Below, piece after piece: positions 1 to 7,984 of a DNA stretch of 40,182 bases. A program made the position numbers and the translations under genes. The notes under the pieces are model-generated. The model saw only the letters and a list, made by a program, of their open reading frames with translations, did no database searches and was not told where the DNA came from. The stretch is from NCBI RefSeq assembly GCF_003056725.1, contig NZ_QBKZ01000004.1, positions 70,952 through 111,133 of the forward strand, read 5' to 3'. Each line of letters begins with the position of its first letter. Within the stretch, counting starts at the first letter, position 1. Source of the stretch: Mangrovicoccus ximenensis. Lineage in GTDB: Bacteria > Pseudomonadota > Alphaproteobacteria > Rhodobacterales > Rhodobacteraceae.

Positions 1-323
1 TCGCCGCCGAGCTGGCGCTTGCCAGTCCGGAGGGGCTGCGCGCAGACGCCCAGTTCGACTGGCGCCATGACGGCCCCGAGCTCTGGCAGATCGAAATCGA
101 CTGCGGGGGCGGCACGCTCCGGCTCGATGGCGGCGGCGCAACCGCAAGCATCGGCGGCCAGCCCCTGAGCACGGACGGCGTGGACGAATATCCGGCGCTC
201 TACCGCCGCTTTGCCGGGCTGATCCGGTCCGGGGCCTCCGAACTCGATGCCGAGCCGCTGCGCCATGTCGCAGACGCCTTCCATATCGGCCGCCGCATCG
301 CGGCCGCGCCTTTCCACGACTGA
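1..323 (+). CDS. Gfo/Idh/MocA-family sugar dehydrogenase, C-terminal part (D-galactose 1-dehydrogenase-like)
   Basis: The window opens inside this gene; the frame starts at base 3 and ends at the TGA at 321-323, leaving about 106 residues. The visible part is the C-terminal alpha/beta domain of a Gfo/Idh/MocA NAD(P)-dependent oxidoreductase, ending in the family-like pattern PLRHVADAF followed by a GRRI segment. The Rossmann domain lies outside the window. The next gene, 27 bases downstream on the same strand, begins as an alpha-galactosidase, which supports a role in galactose or arabinose oxidation (sugar to lactone) in a galactoside-use operon. That substrate is inferred from the neighbour and from resemblance to rhodobacterial galactose 1-dehydrogenases; other sugars are possible. 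Confidence 0.7.
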   Translation, partial: AAELALASPEGLRADAQFDWRHDGPELWQIEIDCGGGTLRLDGGGATASIGGQPLSTDGVDEYPALYRRFAGLIRSGASELDAEPLRHVADAFHIGRRIAAAPFHD

Positions 324-350
324 CCCCGTACCCGCAGGACACCCGCAAAG

Positions 351-617
351 ATGACCGAATTCCACCGACTGGACACGCCCTCACAGACGCTCCTGCTGCG
401 GATCCGCGAGGCGCGGATGGCCGAGGCGATCTATTGGGGGCCCGCCCTCGATCCCGCCGAGCCCGCCGAAGCGCTGGCTGCCGCGCTCGCGCCCGATCTC
501 GGCGGCGGCATGCTGGACGCGCTGCCGCCGCTGTCGATCTGCCCGGAGGCCGCGACCCATTCCGCTGCCGGACGGCCCGCAAGATGCACGCCGTCGGTGA
601 CGGCCCGGCCGCCATGA
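351..617 (+). pseudogene. Alpha-galactosidase (GH36-like), N-terminal fragment
   Basis: The frame opens with MTEFHRLDTPSQTLLL, continues through a YWG motif and a GGGMLDALPPLSICPEA segment, and resembles the first 65-70 residues of alphaproteobacterial GH36 alpha-galactosidases, which are normally about 700 residues long. After residue 67 (about base 551) the resemblance stops, because the DNA is then the antisense of a sarcosine-oxidase-like gene; the remaining 21 residues to the stop are meaningless read-through. The catalytic domain is therefore absent. It follows a sugar dehydrogenase by 27 bases, so it was probably the next gene of a galactoside operon before truncation. No frameshift lies before the junction, which points to a recent event or an assembly join. 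Confidence 0.65.
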
Positions 618-1078
618 CGCGGCGACTGTTCCAGCAGCAGCACCTTGGCCCCGGCCCCGCCCGCAACCAGCGCAGCCTGAAGGCCGGCAATGCCGCCGCC
701 GATCACCAGGATGTCCGTGAAATAGTGGAGCGCCTCGTCCTCCTCCCCGCAGGATCGCGGCACGGGAAGCGGCTGCGGCGCCGCGAAGAGGCTCCGGAGA
801 GCTTGGCGCAGGCTTTCGGCCGCGCTGGCGGGCCGGGACACCCGCAGGCCGTCTTCGAGAGGTGTCGCCGCAGGATCGCAATCCCGCAGAACGCCGTCCC
901 GGCCGGTGATTTCCAGAAGGGCTCCGCAGCCGAAGCCGGGGGCCGCCTGGCCGCCGGAAAGAAGGGCTGAGGCGACCGTGTCGCCTTCGAAGCCCTGCAG
1001 CGGCCGCCCGCCGAAAAAGAAGCGGAGCCCCCGGCTGCGGTCGATCATCCGCCCGCCTTCGGGCAGGCGGAAGCTCAA
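545..1078 (-). pseudogene. Sarcosine oxidase alpha subunit-like, N-terminal fragment
   Basis: Reading leftwards from a TTG start at 1078, which has a strong AGGAGG ribosome site 6 bases upstream, the protein begins with a ferredoxin-like half (FEGDTVASALLSGG, then GCGALLEI) and then a dinucleotide-binding fold, DILVIGGGIAGLQAAL, followed by LLLEQSPRHGGRA. This order is that of the alpha subunit of heterotetrameric sarcosine oxidases and related (2Fe-2S)/FAD oxidases, which are about 1000 residues long. Here only about 178 residues remain; past WVAA (about base 545-550) the frame runs into antisense alpha-galactosidase. Only one cysteine is left in the ferredoxin-like part, as expected for a non-cluster version. 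An opine or proline oxidase relative cannot be excluded. Confidence 0.6.
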
Positions 1079-1114
1079 GCGCCGCCTCCTGCCGCCGGGC
1101 CTGCGGCAGCGGCG

Positions 1115-1270
1115 TCAGCCGTTGTCGCCGGGCAGGTCGATCTGGATTTCCGCCTCGTTCTCGCCGCCGAAATCCCCGCCCGTGTAGACATAGGCGACCA
1201 CGCCGACCAGCGCAGCGATACACACGCCGAGGATGAAGGTAAGGGTGGCATTGGGGGATTTGCGTTCCAT
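1115..1270 (-). CDS. Small single-pass membrane protein (51 residues), unknown function
   Basis: An ATG at 1270 opens 51 codons to a TGA at 1115-1117. The protein is MERKSPNATLTF, then a clear hydrophobic helix of about 20 residues (ILGVCIAALVGVVAYVY), then an acidic C-terminal tail ending IDLPGDNG. The shape is of an inner-membrane protein with a short cytoplasmic N-terminus and a periplasmic acidic tail. It lies 36 bases upstream of the sarcosine-oxidase-like fragment on the same strand and could be co-transcribed with it. I do not recognise the family. The membrane helix and a composition unlike the antisense frame argue that it is real, but its short length keeps confidence moderate. Confidence 0.45.
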   Translation of the reverse strand: MERKSPNATLTFILGVCIAALVGVVAYVYTGGDFGGENEAEIQIDLPGDNG

Positions 1271-1726
1271 CGGGACTGCTCCGTTTCCGTTTCCGTCGGC
1301 GAACCAACATCGGGGCCCGCCGCAAAGTTCCCGGCAGGGTTGCCGCCGCTACCGGCAGGCGGGTTTCCGCCGCCGGCGCACCGGCCCGGGATGATCTCCC
1401 TCTTCGGCAATCCGCTCCGCCCTCCTTTAAAATCTGAGACTTACAGCCAGAACTTCAAACGGCGCGACACCGGGAAACGCAACGCAACAGCGGGACACGC
1501 AGGTTCAGACCTGCCTTAACCAATCAAGCAATAACAATACCTTGCCAGACGGTCTTCATGTGCAACCGACAACATGCGCCGGCCGGTTGCCCGACCAGTC
1601 TTGCCGGGATTCGCCTTGCCGGGCCACAGGAAAGCGCAACCGCGGAATTGCGACTTGCGGGGAATTGACCGCGCCCGAGGGCGAATCCGGGTTTTGCGCG
1701 AATGCGGAACCGCTTATGTGAGACGC
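1271..1726. other. Intergenic region, no gene seen
   Basis: This stretch separates a minus-strand small gene from ccmI on the plus strand, so it should hold divergent promoters. The part from about 1420 to 1560 is richer in A and T than the surroundings, which suits a promoter region, but I could not fix a convincing -35/-10 pair. The rest is GC-rich without a recognisable coding signal. Confidence 0.4.
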
Positions 1727-2569
1727 ATGAGCTTCTGGATCCTTTCCCTCCTGATGGCGCTGATCGTGGTGGTACCGCTGGTCATCGCCCTCGCCCGGCA
1801 GAGCGGCGCCGCCCGCGCCGCCGCAGATTTCGACATCGCGGTCTACCGCGAACAGCTGGGCGACGTGGAGCGCGACCTGGAGCGCGGCGTGATCTCGCCC
1901 GACACCGCCGAGCGCACCCGGCTGGAGATCTCCCGCCGCATCCTGGAGGCCGACCGCAGCCGCAAGGGCCTCAAGGCCGGTGCCGCGCCGAAGGCTGCAA
2001 CCGCGCTGGCCATCGCCGTGGGTGCCGCCCTGCTGGTCGGCGGTTCGCTCGCGCTCTATGCGCAGCTGGGCGCGCCCGGCTATGGCGATCTGCCGCTGAA
2101 AGAGCGCATCGCCATGTCGGACAAGCTGCGCGAGACCCGCCCGACGCAGGAAAAGGCCGAGGCCGAGCTGCCGCAGCAGCCGCGCCCGGAGGCCGATCCG
2201 CAATACATGGAACTGGTCGAAAAGCTGCGCGCCACTGTCGCCGAGCGAAGCGAAGATCCGCGCGGCTACCAGCTTCTGGCGCAGAACGAGGCCAATCTCG
2301 GCAACTTCAAGGCCGCCTATGCCGCGCAGCGCAGGCTGCTGGAGCTGACCGGCGACGGCGCGCCCGCCGATGGCTGGGCGGAGCTCGGCGAACTCTATAT
2401 CCTGGCCGCCGGCGGCTATGTCAGCCCCGAGGCCGAGGCCGCGCTGGCCGAAGCGCTGGCGCGCGACGGCAACAACCCGCTGGCGCGCTATTACATGGCG
2501 GTGATGTACAGCCAGACCGGCCGGCCGGATCTGGGGGGAGGCCGGAGCGGCGGCCGGACATTGCCTTGA
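1727..2569 (+). pseudogene. ccmI: Cytochrome c biogenesis protein CcmI, C-terminally truncated
   Basis: The ATG at 1727 gives MSFWILSLLMALIVVVPLVI, the first membrane helix of CcmI, followed by a YREQLGDVERDLERG segment and a second helix (ALAIAVGAALLVGGSLALY). The following TPR-containing periplasmic part (QLLAQNEANLGNFKAAY and similar) is the module that holds apocytochrome c for the CcmF/H haem ligase. The match stops at SQTGRPDL, near base 2530; CcmI normally continues for another 100 or more residues. The last dozen codons to the stop at 2569 are read-through into unrelated DNA. The longer upstream open frame is ignored because the helix must be near the start. Whether the shortened protein works is unknown. 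Confidence 0.75.
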
Positions 2570-2984
2570 CCCGCGGCGCTTGGCTTCCGGCGGTTCCGCC
2601 TCTGCCCCTCCCAGCCCGGCCAGCCGGGCCGGAGTCCGGACCCTGCGCTGCTGCGGGCAGCTTCCGTCCCGGATCCGGATGTGCGTTTCCCTGTTGCGGC
2701 AGGTGTCGGCGGTGCGGGGGCCTCTGGGTGCATCCGGATGATCGGGCCCCTGGCCCGGGGATGCCGGACTCCGCCTGCTGCCGCTAGGCCAACGGGACAT
2801 CTTTCAGCGCCGCCCTCAAGCGCCGCGGAGCGCTGCTGCTCCAGCGGGCCCGCGATTTGGCCCGGCCCGCCCCGAACGGCGGCAAGCTGGGACACCTCCT
2901 GTCCGCATGCTCCGGATGGGATGGCGGTCCGGGGAGTCCGGCAGCGGCCACTCTGCCCGGGAGGCGTCGAGGGGCGGACGGCGG
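2535..2984. other. Gene-free GC-rich segment between truncated genes
   Basis: This block lies between the break in ccmI and a minus-strand helicase tail. All frames are open by chance because of the high GC content, but none shows a domain or motif that I recognise. It probably contains at least one more junction. Confidence 0.4.
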
Positions 2985-3345
2985 AGCCGCTCCGTCGCGC
3001 TTGCCGCCCTCGGCATTGTTGCCGCCCTGGCCGCGGAAGTTCTTGCGCCCGCCCGGACGGTCGCCGCCACGGCGGCGCGGCGCCCAGGCAAAGGTGTAGA
3101 ACACCTCGGTCACGGTTTCGCCGGCCTCTTCCGCAGCCGCTTCCGGCGCGGCATCGGTTGCGACGATCTGCTCTTCGGCGGTCGGCTCGGCACCGGCTTC
3201 CCCGGCAGAGGGCTCGACCGACAGCGTGTCCGCTTCGGCCGCGACATCGGCCTCGGGACCGGTTGCGGCTTCGGCTTCCTCGGCCAGCATCGGGCCATCG
3301 GCGGACTCGGCCGGAACGACCGCTTCGGCCGCGGCCGGATCCGCG
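2985..3345 (-). pseudogene. Helicase-like protein, C-terminal fragment
   Basis: Read on the minus strand, an Ala/Glu-rich stretch (AAEADTLSVEPSAGEAGAEP) leads to GETVTEVFYTFAWAPRRRGG and then a Gly/Arg/Lys-rich tail (GGRKNFRGQGGNNAEGG). This combination resembles the low-complexity C-terminus of a large alphaproteobacterial helicase-related protein of the DEAD/DEAH kind. Only about 120 residues are present and the motor domains are missing. Both ends are junctions: at the high end it abuts a plus-strand BRCT-like tail (about 3340), at the low end unrecognised DNA (about 2985). The family assignment rests on one short conserved segment and on composition. Confidence 0.4.
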
Positions 3346-3481
3346 CTACCGCAAGGCGCTGCAGCTGATGGCTGCCGGGGCCCGGATCGCGGTGATCGGC
3401 GAGGCGGAGTTCCTCGCGCTGGTCGCGCCGGAACGGGCGCGGCGGCGGCCCGGCGGGCGCCATTTCAAGCGTGAAAGATAG
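3340..3481 (+). pseudogene. C-terminal fragment of a BRCT-like (exonuclease- or ligase-type) protein
   Basis: The frame DPRYRKALQLMAAGARIAVI, followed by GEAEFLALV and a basic tail ending KRER before the TAG at 3481, looks like the last half of a BRCT domain, where a helix of charged residues precedes an IGE-x-EFLAL strand-helix element. Such domains end some DnaQ-type exonucleases and NAD-dependent DNA ligases. Only about 46 residues remain; upstream of 3340 the DNA is antisense helicase fragment, so the enzyme part is gone. The parent protein cannot be named with confidence. Confidence 0.4.
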
Positions 3482-3602
3482 TTTCTGCTGCGGTGCAGCA
3501 AATGCATGGCGATCTTGCAATATTGACGGAGGTCCCGCCCTGCGGGATGCACTACATGGAGCGTCACGGGAGGTTGATCCACTTAGCCCCTGGAGAGGTT
3601 CC

Positions 3603-3752
3603 ATGACTGAAGTTGCACAATTCCGCCAGTTCGACGCCGACGACGCCATCGCCATCTTCGAAGACTCCGTCTCCTACTACATGCCCGAAGACGTCCTCGA
3701 AGCCGCGACCGCCTCCGACGAGACCCTGGTCGAGTATTCCGAAGCTGCCTGA
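3603..3752 (+). CDS. Acidic 49-residue peptide, unknown function
   Basis: The ATG at 3603 is preceded by a good ribosome site (GGAGAGG) and opens 49 codons to the TGA at 3750-3752. The product is strongly acidic: MTEVAQFRQFDADDAIAI, then FEDSVSYYMPEDVLEA, then ATASDETLVEYSEAA. It has no signal peptide, membrane helix or cysteine. It lies 82 bases before the DUF1989 gene on the same strand. Its size, acidity and short uncharged core (SVSYYMP) would fit a leader-core peptide or a small regulatory protein. No modifying enzyme such as a radical SAM, YcaO or lanthionine synthetase is in the window. I do not recognise the family. Confidence 0.55.
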   Translation: MTEVAQFRQFDADDAIAIFEDSVSYYMPEDVLEAATASDETLVEYSEAA

Positions 3753-3834
3753 TCGGGCGGCGCGGAACCGGGCTTGACGGCCCCCTTGTCCGCGTCCGTA
3801 CTCACGGGCGCGTTTATGACTCGAGGGACCCCGC

Positions 3835-4665
3835 ATGACCGAGCCCGAAGATGCCGCCCTGCGCCGCGCGCGCCCCGCGGTGATCTGCTATCCCGATGAC
3901 ACGCTGCCCCGTCCCGATCTCGCCGCGATGCGCGCGGCGCGGGACCGGATGCAGCTTCTGGACGAGGTGACCGTCCCGCCGCGCGAAGCGGCGTGTTTCC
4001 GCGTTGCCCGGGGCCAGGTGTTCCGCATCGTCTCGGTCGGGGGACCGCAGGTCGGCGATTTCAACCTGTGGAACGCCCATGACCTGTCCGAGCGGTTCTA
4101 TTCCGGCAAGACCCGCGCGCTGCACGGCACGCATCTGACCACCGGCGACCGGATGTGGTCGAGCTTTCCGGCGCTCCGCCCTCTGGCCACGATCCTGTCC
4201 GACACGCTGGACTGGTACGGGATCGATGCCGATGGCGGTTCGGTCCATGACGTGATCGGCACGCGCTGCGACCCCTATACCCACAATCTCCTGTCGGGCG
4301 GGCAGTACCACAATTGCTGCCATTCCAACCTGACCCGGGCGCTGGCCGCGCAAACCGGCATGAGTCCAGCCGAGGCCGAACCCTTCGTGCATGACGTGCT
4401 CAATGTCTTCATGTGCACCGGCTTCACCCGCGATACCGGCCAGTATTTCATGAAGGCCTCGCCGGTGCGGCCGGGCGACTTCCTGGAATTCTTCGCCGAG
4501 ATGGATCTGCTCGGCGCGCTCAGCGCCTGTCCGGGCGGTGATTGCGGGGCCGGGCATTCCTCCGACGCCGCAGATTGCCATCCGCTCAAGGTGGAAATCT
4601 GGGGCCCAGGCGCCGACTGGCCGGAAAGCCCGGCCAGCGGCTATGACCGCAGCCACGGGCTCTGA
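3835..4665 (+). CDS. DUF1989 (urea carboxylase-associated) family protein
   Basis: This 276-residue protein starts at an ATG with GAGGGA upstream. It contains the features of the DUF1989 family: a central beta-rich domain with a GDFNLWNAHDLSERFY segment, a GTRCDPYTHN motif, the cysteine/histidine pair in YHNCCHSNLTRAL, and a CPGGDC motif near the C-terminus. Those Cys and His residues probably bind a metal. Family members occur beside urea carboxylase and other amine or amino-acid degradation genes, but the reaction is not established. Here no urea carboxylase is nearby; the only codirectional neighbour is the acidic 49-residue peptide. The gene is intact and faces an aldo-keto reductase across a bidirectional terminator. 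Confidence 0.75.
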   Translation: MTEPEDAALRRARPAVICYPDDTLPRPDLAAMRAARDRMQLLDEVTVPPREAACFRVARGQVFRIVSVGGPQVGDFNLWNAHDLSERFYSGKTRALHGTHLTTGDRMWSSFPALRPLATILSDTLDWYGIDADGGSVHDVIGTRCDPYTHNLLSGGQYHNCCHSNLTRALAAQTGMSPAEAEPFVHDVLNVFMCTGFTRDTGQYFMKASPVRPGDFLEFFAEMDLLGALSACPGGDCGAGHSSDAADCHPLKVEIWGPGADWPESPASGYDRSHGL

Positions 4666-4691
4666 GTCCGGGGCAGGGGCGCAGGAGAGGC

Positions 4692-4714
4692 GTGGAGAAC
4701 CCTGGGTTCTCCAC
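4692..4714. terminator. Bidirectional hairpin between convergent genes
   Basis: GTGGAGAACCC, one T, then GGGTTCTCCAC forms a perfect 11-base inverted repeat; the real loop would take a few of the inner bases. It sits exactly between the 3' ends of the DUF1989 gene (4665) and the aldo-keto reductase gene (4723), where a two-way terminator is expected. There is no long T-run on either side, so efficiency without Rho is uncertain. Confidence 0.6.
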
Positions 4715-4722
4715 TTCCCGGC

Positions 4723-5706
4723 TCAGCAATAGCGCTCGACGCCGAGGATCTGGTGGTCGCCGTAGCGGTCGCCATGGGCGAAGCCCGCGGGCAGGATGCG
4801 GTCGATCTCGGCGCGGTCCTCCGCGGTGAAGGCGATGTCGAGCGCACCCAGCCATTCGCGCAGATGCGCCGCCGTGCGGGTGCCGGGGATCGGGATCAGG
4901 TGCTCGCCCTTCTCCAGCACCCAGGCCAGCGCCGCAGCCGAGACCGTCCAGCCCTTCGCCGCGCAATAGCTGCGGAACTCCGCGACATGCGCCTCGTTCG
5001 CGCCGAAATTCGGCTGGGTGAAGCGCGGGTTCGACTTGCGGAAATCCGTGTCGGCGAAGGTCCCGGGCGCCACCGGCGCCTGGCCGAACATGCCGCGCGC
5101 CAGCGGCGAGAACGGGACGAAGGCGACGCCCAGCTCGGCGCAGGCCTGGATCAGCCCCAGCTCGGGCTGGCGGGTCCAGAGCGAATATTCGTTCTGCACC
5201 GCGGTCACCGGAACCACCGCATGGGCGCGGCGCAGCGTCGAGGGCGCGACCTCGCTGAGCCCCCAGGCGTCGATCAGCCCTTCCTCGATCAGCCGGCCCA
5301 TGGTCTCGGCGACCTCTTCCACCGGGCGCTCCGCCTCGCGGCGGTGGATGTAGTAGAGTTCCAGCTTGGACCGGCCCAGCCGCTTCAGCGATGCGTCGAG
5401 TTCCGCGCGGATATGGTCTTCGGCATTGTTGAAGCTGCGCGGCGGGCCGGGGACGATGCCGACCTTCGAGGCCAGCACGACATCGGGCTTCTTCTCCGCC
5501 AGATAGCGGCCGATCACCCGTTCCGAACGGCCCATGCCGTAGATGTTCGACGTGTCCCAGAAGTCGATGCCTGCCTCGACCGCGGCATCGAGGCAGGCCA
5601 GCGAGACCTCGTCATCTGCGGTTCCGAAAAATCCGGCAAAGCTCATGCAGCCGAGGCCGATCGCCCCGACTTCGGGGCCCGAGGCCCCCAGCTTGCGTTT
5701 CTGCAT
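4723..5706 (-). CDS. Aldo/keto reductase
   Basis: A 327-residue protein with the NADPH-dependent aldo/keto reductase barrel. The catalytic tetrad is visible: Asp51 and Tyr56 in DTSNIYG, Lys81 in ASKVG, and His121 in YYIHRRE. The C-terminal IPIPGTRTAAHL segment is the coenzyme phosphate-binding site. The start ATG at 5706 lies 13 bases downstream of deoD on the same strand, with AGAGG as ribosome site, so the two are probably one transcript. The substrate is an aldehyde or ketone that the sequence does not define. Pairing with deoD might suggest sugar-aldehyde reduction during nucleoside breakdown, but this is inference. Confidence 0.85.
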   Translation of the reverse strand: MQKRKLGASGPEVGAIGLGCMSFAGFFGTADDEVSLACLDAAVEAGIDFWDTSNIYGMGRSERVIGRYLAEKKPDVVLASKVGIVPGPPRSFNNAEDHIRAELDASLKRLGRSKLELYYIHRREAERPVEEVAETMGRLIEEGLIDAWGLSEVAPSTLRRAHAVVPVTAVQNEYSLWTRQPELGLIQACAELGVAFVPFSPLARGMFGQAPVAPGTFADTDFRKSNPRFTQPNFGANEAHVAEFRSYCAAKGWTVSAAALAWVLEKGEHLIPIPGTRTAAHLREWLGALDIAFTAEDRAEIDRILPAGFAHGDRYGDHQILGVERYC

Positions 5707-5719
5707 GTGGTCTTACCTC

Positions 5720-6424
5720 TTAAGAAAATGCGGCCTCGAGCGCGATCTCGACCATGTCGCCGAAGCTGGTCTGGCGGTCCGCCGAGGGCAGGGCCTCCCC
5801 GCGCAAAAGGTGATCGCTGACGGTCAGGATGGCAAGGGCGCGGCAGCCGAAGCGCGCCGCGACGGTATAGAGTTCGGCCGCCTCCATCTCGACGGCCAGC
5901 ACGCCGTGGCGGGTCATCTGCTCGTTCAGGTCGGGGCGCTCGTCATAGAAGACGTCGGCCGAGTAGATGTTGCCGACATGGGTCGGCGTGCCGCGGGCGG
6001 CGGCGGCATCCGCCGCGGCGCGCAACAGCCCGTAATCGGCGCAGGGCGCGAAGCTCAGCTCCTTGAAGAAGCCCAGCGACGGAGTCGACATCGCGGTGCA
6101 GGCCATGCCGATGACGATGTCGCGCAAGGCGACGCTCTCCTGCATCGCGCCGCAGGAGCCGATGCGGATCAGCGTCTTCGCGCCGTAGTCGCGGATCAGC
6201 TCGTTGGCATAGATCGACAGCGACGGCATCCCCATGCCCGAGCCCTGGATGGTCACCCGGCGGCCCTTCCAGGTGCCGGTGAAGCCCAGCATGCCGCGCA
6301 CCTCGTTGATGCAGACCGGGTCGTCGAGGAAGGTTTCGGCGGCCCATTTCGCGCGCAGCGGATCGCCGGGCATCAGGACGGTTTCGGCGATCTCGCCGGG
6401 CTTGGCGCCGATATGGATGGACAT
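5720..6424 (-). CDS. deoD: Purine-nucleoside phosphorylase, DeoD type
   Basis: This 234-residue protein (E. coli DeoD has 239) starts [20 protein letters not shown], with GDPLRAKW as the start of the phosphate-binding site, IRIGSCGAM as the ribose/phosphate strand and VEMEAAELY as the nucleoside-binding loop. Asp in LTVSDHL is the purine-site acid of this family. The enzyme splits purine (deoxy)nucleosides with phosphate to base and ribose 1-phosphate in the cytoplasm. The ATG at 6424 has AAGGAG upstream and is preferred over the longer open frame. The gene leads a two-gene unit with the aldo-keto reductase. A 27-base inverted repeat at 6565-6591 upstream may be its operator. Confidence 0.9.
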   Translation of the reverse strand: MSIHIGAKPGEIAETVLMPGDPLRAKWAAETFLDDPVCINEVRGMLGFTGTWKGRRVTIQGSGMGMPSLSIYANELIRDYGAKTLIRIGSCGAMQESVALRDIVIGMACTAMSTPSLGFFKELSFAPCADYGLLRAAADAAAARGTPTHVGNIYSADVFYDERPDLNEQMTRHGVLAVEMEAAELYTVAARFGCRALAILTVSDHLLRGEALPSADRQTSFGDMVEIALEAAFS

Positions 6425-6564
6425 GGGGTCTCCTTCATCCGATTGGTCCGGCCCGGGGCGGGCTCCTTCGCGGCAGAGTGCCGCCCGGGGGCAGGGCATG
6501 CAAGGCGGCATCCGCGTCCGGGCCAGCGCCGCGCCGGGCGGAGACCCGCCGACGGCCGGGAAAA

Positions 6565-6591
6565 CAAACATGCAATGCAAATCCATGTTTG
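6565..6591. promoter_or_regulatory. Candidate operator: 8-base inverted repeat upstream of deoD
   Basis: CAAACATG, 11 bases, then CATGTTTG is a perfect inverted repeat in an A/T-rich patch of the intergenic region between deoD (minus) and the PAS-like gene (plus). The centre is about 154 bases before the deoD start and about 127 before the other start. Size and symmetry fit a dimeric repressor; no regulator gene for it is seen nearby. Confidence 0.4.
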
Positions 6592-6704
6592 CGGGATTCG
6601 CCTTCCGTGGCACGCTGATTTCCGGTTTTGCCGCTTGGGCTGCTTTCGGGGGGAAGCATCAGATCCGGCTTCGCGTGCGTGCGCATTTGACAGGGGGCGG
6701 ATGA

Positions 6705-7214
6705 TTGCAGAGCTTCTATCGCTTGGACGAGCGGGACCGGATTGCCGAATGCCGCGGCGATTGGGACCGGTTCGCGCTGGACAACGGCAGCTCGCGGTCC
6801 ATGGCCCGCGCGGTGCAGGGCCGGATGATCTGGGACTTCGTCGACGGGATCGACATGAGTTCCTATCTGGGTGCCATCTTCTTCCATGTCCGCCGCGAAG
6901 TCAGGCCGTTCGAGAGCAGCTACCGCTGCGACAGCCCGTACCGGGCGCGGCGCTTTGCCATGCGGGTCGAAACAAGCAGCGGCGGCCTGCTGCTGACGCA
7001 CCGCATGACGTGGCACGGCATCATCCGCGATGTCGGTCCGGATTTGCCGGGAGACGGGGCGCTTTCGGTTCCGCGCTGTTCGGTTTGCTGCCGCTTCCAT
7101 GCCGGGCAGGCGTGGATCGATCCGGTCGCCGCGCCGGAGCGCGTCTTCGTGCCCGCGTCGCATTGCGTCTGCCCGGCCTGCAAGGCCGAGCTGCGCGCGC
7201 GCCTGGCAGTCTGA
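6705..7214 (+). CDS. PAS-like protein with a cysteine-rich C-terminus, unknown function
   Basis: The 169-residue frame starts at a TTG at 6705, about 4 bases after a GGGGGCGG ribosome site; an ATG at 6701 is in another frame. The first 110 residues (DERDRIAECRGDWDRFALDN, then WDFVDGIDMSSYL, then YRCDSPYRARRFAM) resemble a degenerate PAS sensor fold. The end carries CSVCC and CVCPAC, four or more cysteines spaced as a zinc ribbon, separated by about 35 residues that include two prolines and FVPASH. No output domain is attached. The protein may sense through the PAS part and bind zinc or partner proteins through the tail. I know similar stand-alone proteins only as hypotheticals. Confidence 0.55.
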   Translation: MQSFYRLDERDRIAECRGDWDRFALDNGSSRSMARAVQGRMIWDFVDGIDMSSYLGAIFFHVRREVRPFESSYRCDSPYRARRFAMRVETSSGGLLLTHRMTWHGIIRDVGPDLPGDGALSVPRCSVCCRFHAGQAWIDPVAAPERVFVPASHCVCPACKAELRARLAV

Positions 7215-7409
7215 GCCGGCCGGGCGGGGCCTGCCTGCCGCCGTCGCGATGCGCTGCACCCTGACCTCAAGGCCAGGCACGCCCAGCTCCGGCGAGGCCG
7301 GGACACCCGCAAAGGTTGCCATCGCCGCGCTAGCTCCTGCTCGCAGCCAGCGCGCTGGCGAAAGCCGGCAGGCCGCGGACCCCAAAAGCCGCTTGCGAAT
7401 GACGGATGC

Positions 7410-7984
7410 TCACTCCTGCGGAACCGGCAGGCGGAGCACGGTGCCGACCATGCCGCAGCCGGGCAGCTCCAGCGAGACGGGCAGCGGCGCGTCCCAGCCG
7501 CTGCGCAGCAGGCCGAAGGACAGGATGCGGCCGCAATTGGCCTCGGTGACCTCGAGGTCGAGATGCTCCGGCCCCTGCCCCGCAGGGAAGGCGGCAAGCT
7601 CCGGCAGCGGCCCGTCCGGGGCCGGGAAGCCCGCCACCGGCAGGAGGCCCGGCTGAAGCTCGCCCGGCTCGATCCAGAGGAAGCCGCCCGGCACCGCGTC
7701 GAAGGGAAGGCCGATCTCCAGCGTCTCGCCGCCGGCCGCTACCGTCAGAGGCACGTCCCGAGGCAGGATCGGCAGGGAAAGCCGCACCGCGCCGCTGGCC
7801 CCGGTTTCCTCGGACAGGTGCAGGGGGCCGTAGCGGACGTCCAGCGGCTGGTAGGCACCGCAGGGAAAGCGCAGATGCAGGTCAAGAACGCCGTTCCCGG
7901 CATCCGCCTCGATCATCGGGTCGCAGGACAGGGCGGCGGCCGGCGCCGCACAGAGCGCCAGGACCGCTGCCGCGGCAGCCCGGA

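Noticed and set aside
1075..1410. 111-codon minus-strand frame as a SoxD-type subunit upstream of soxA
   Set aside because: It ends in a TTGA overlap as SoxD would, but it lacks the cysteine motifs of SoxD and is mostly an alternative frame of the small membrane protein.
1574..1726. N-terminal extension of CcmI by 51 residues
   Set aside because: The first membrane helix must be close to the start; the ATG at 1727 begins the family-typical MSFWIL sequence.
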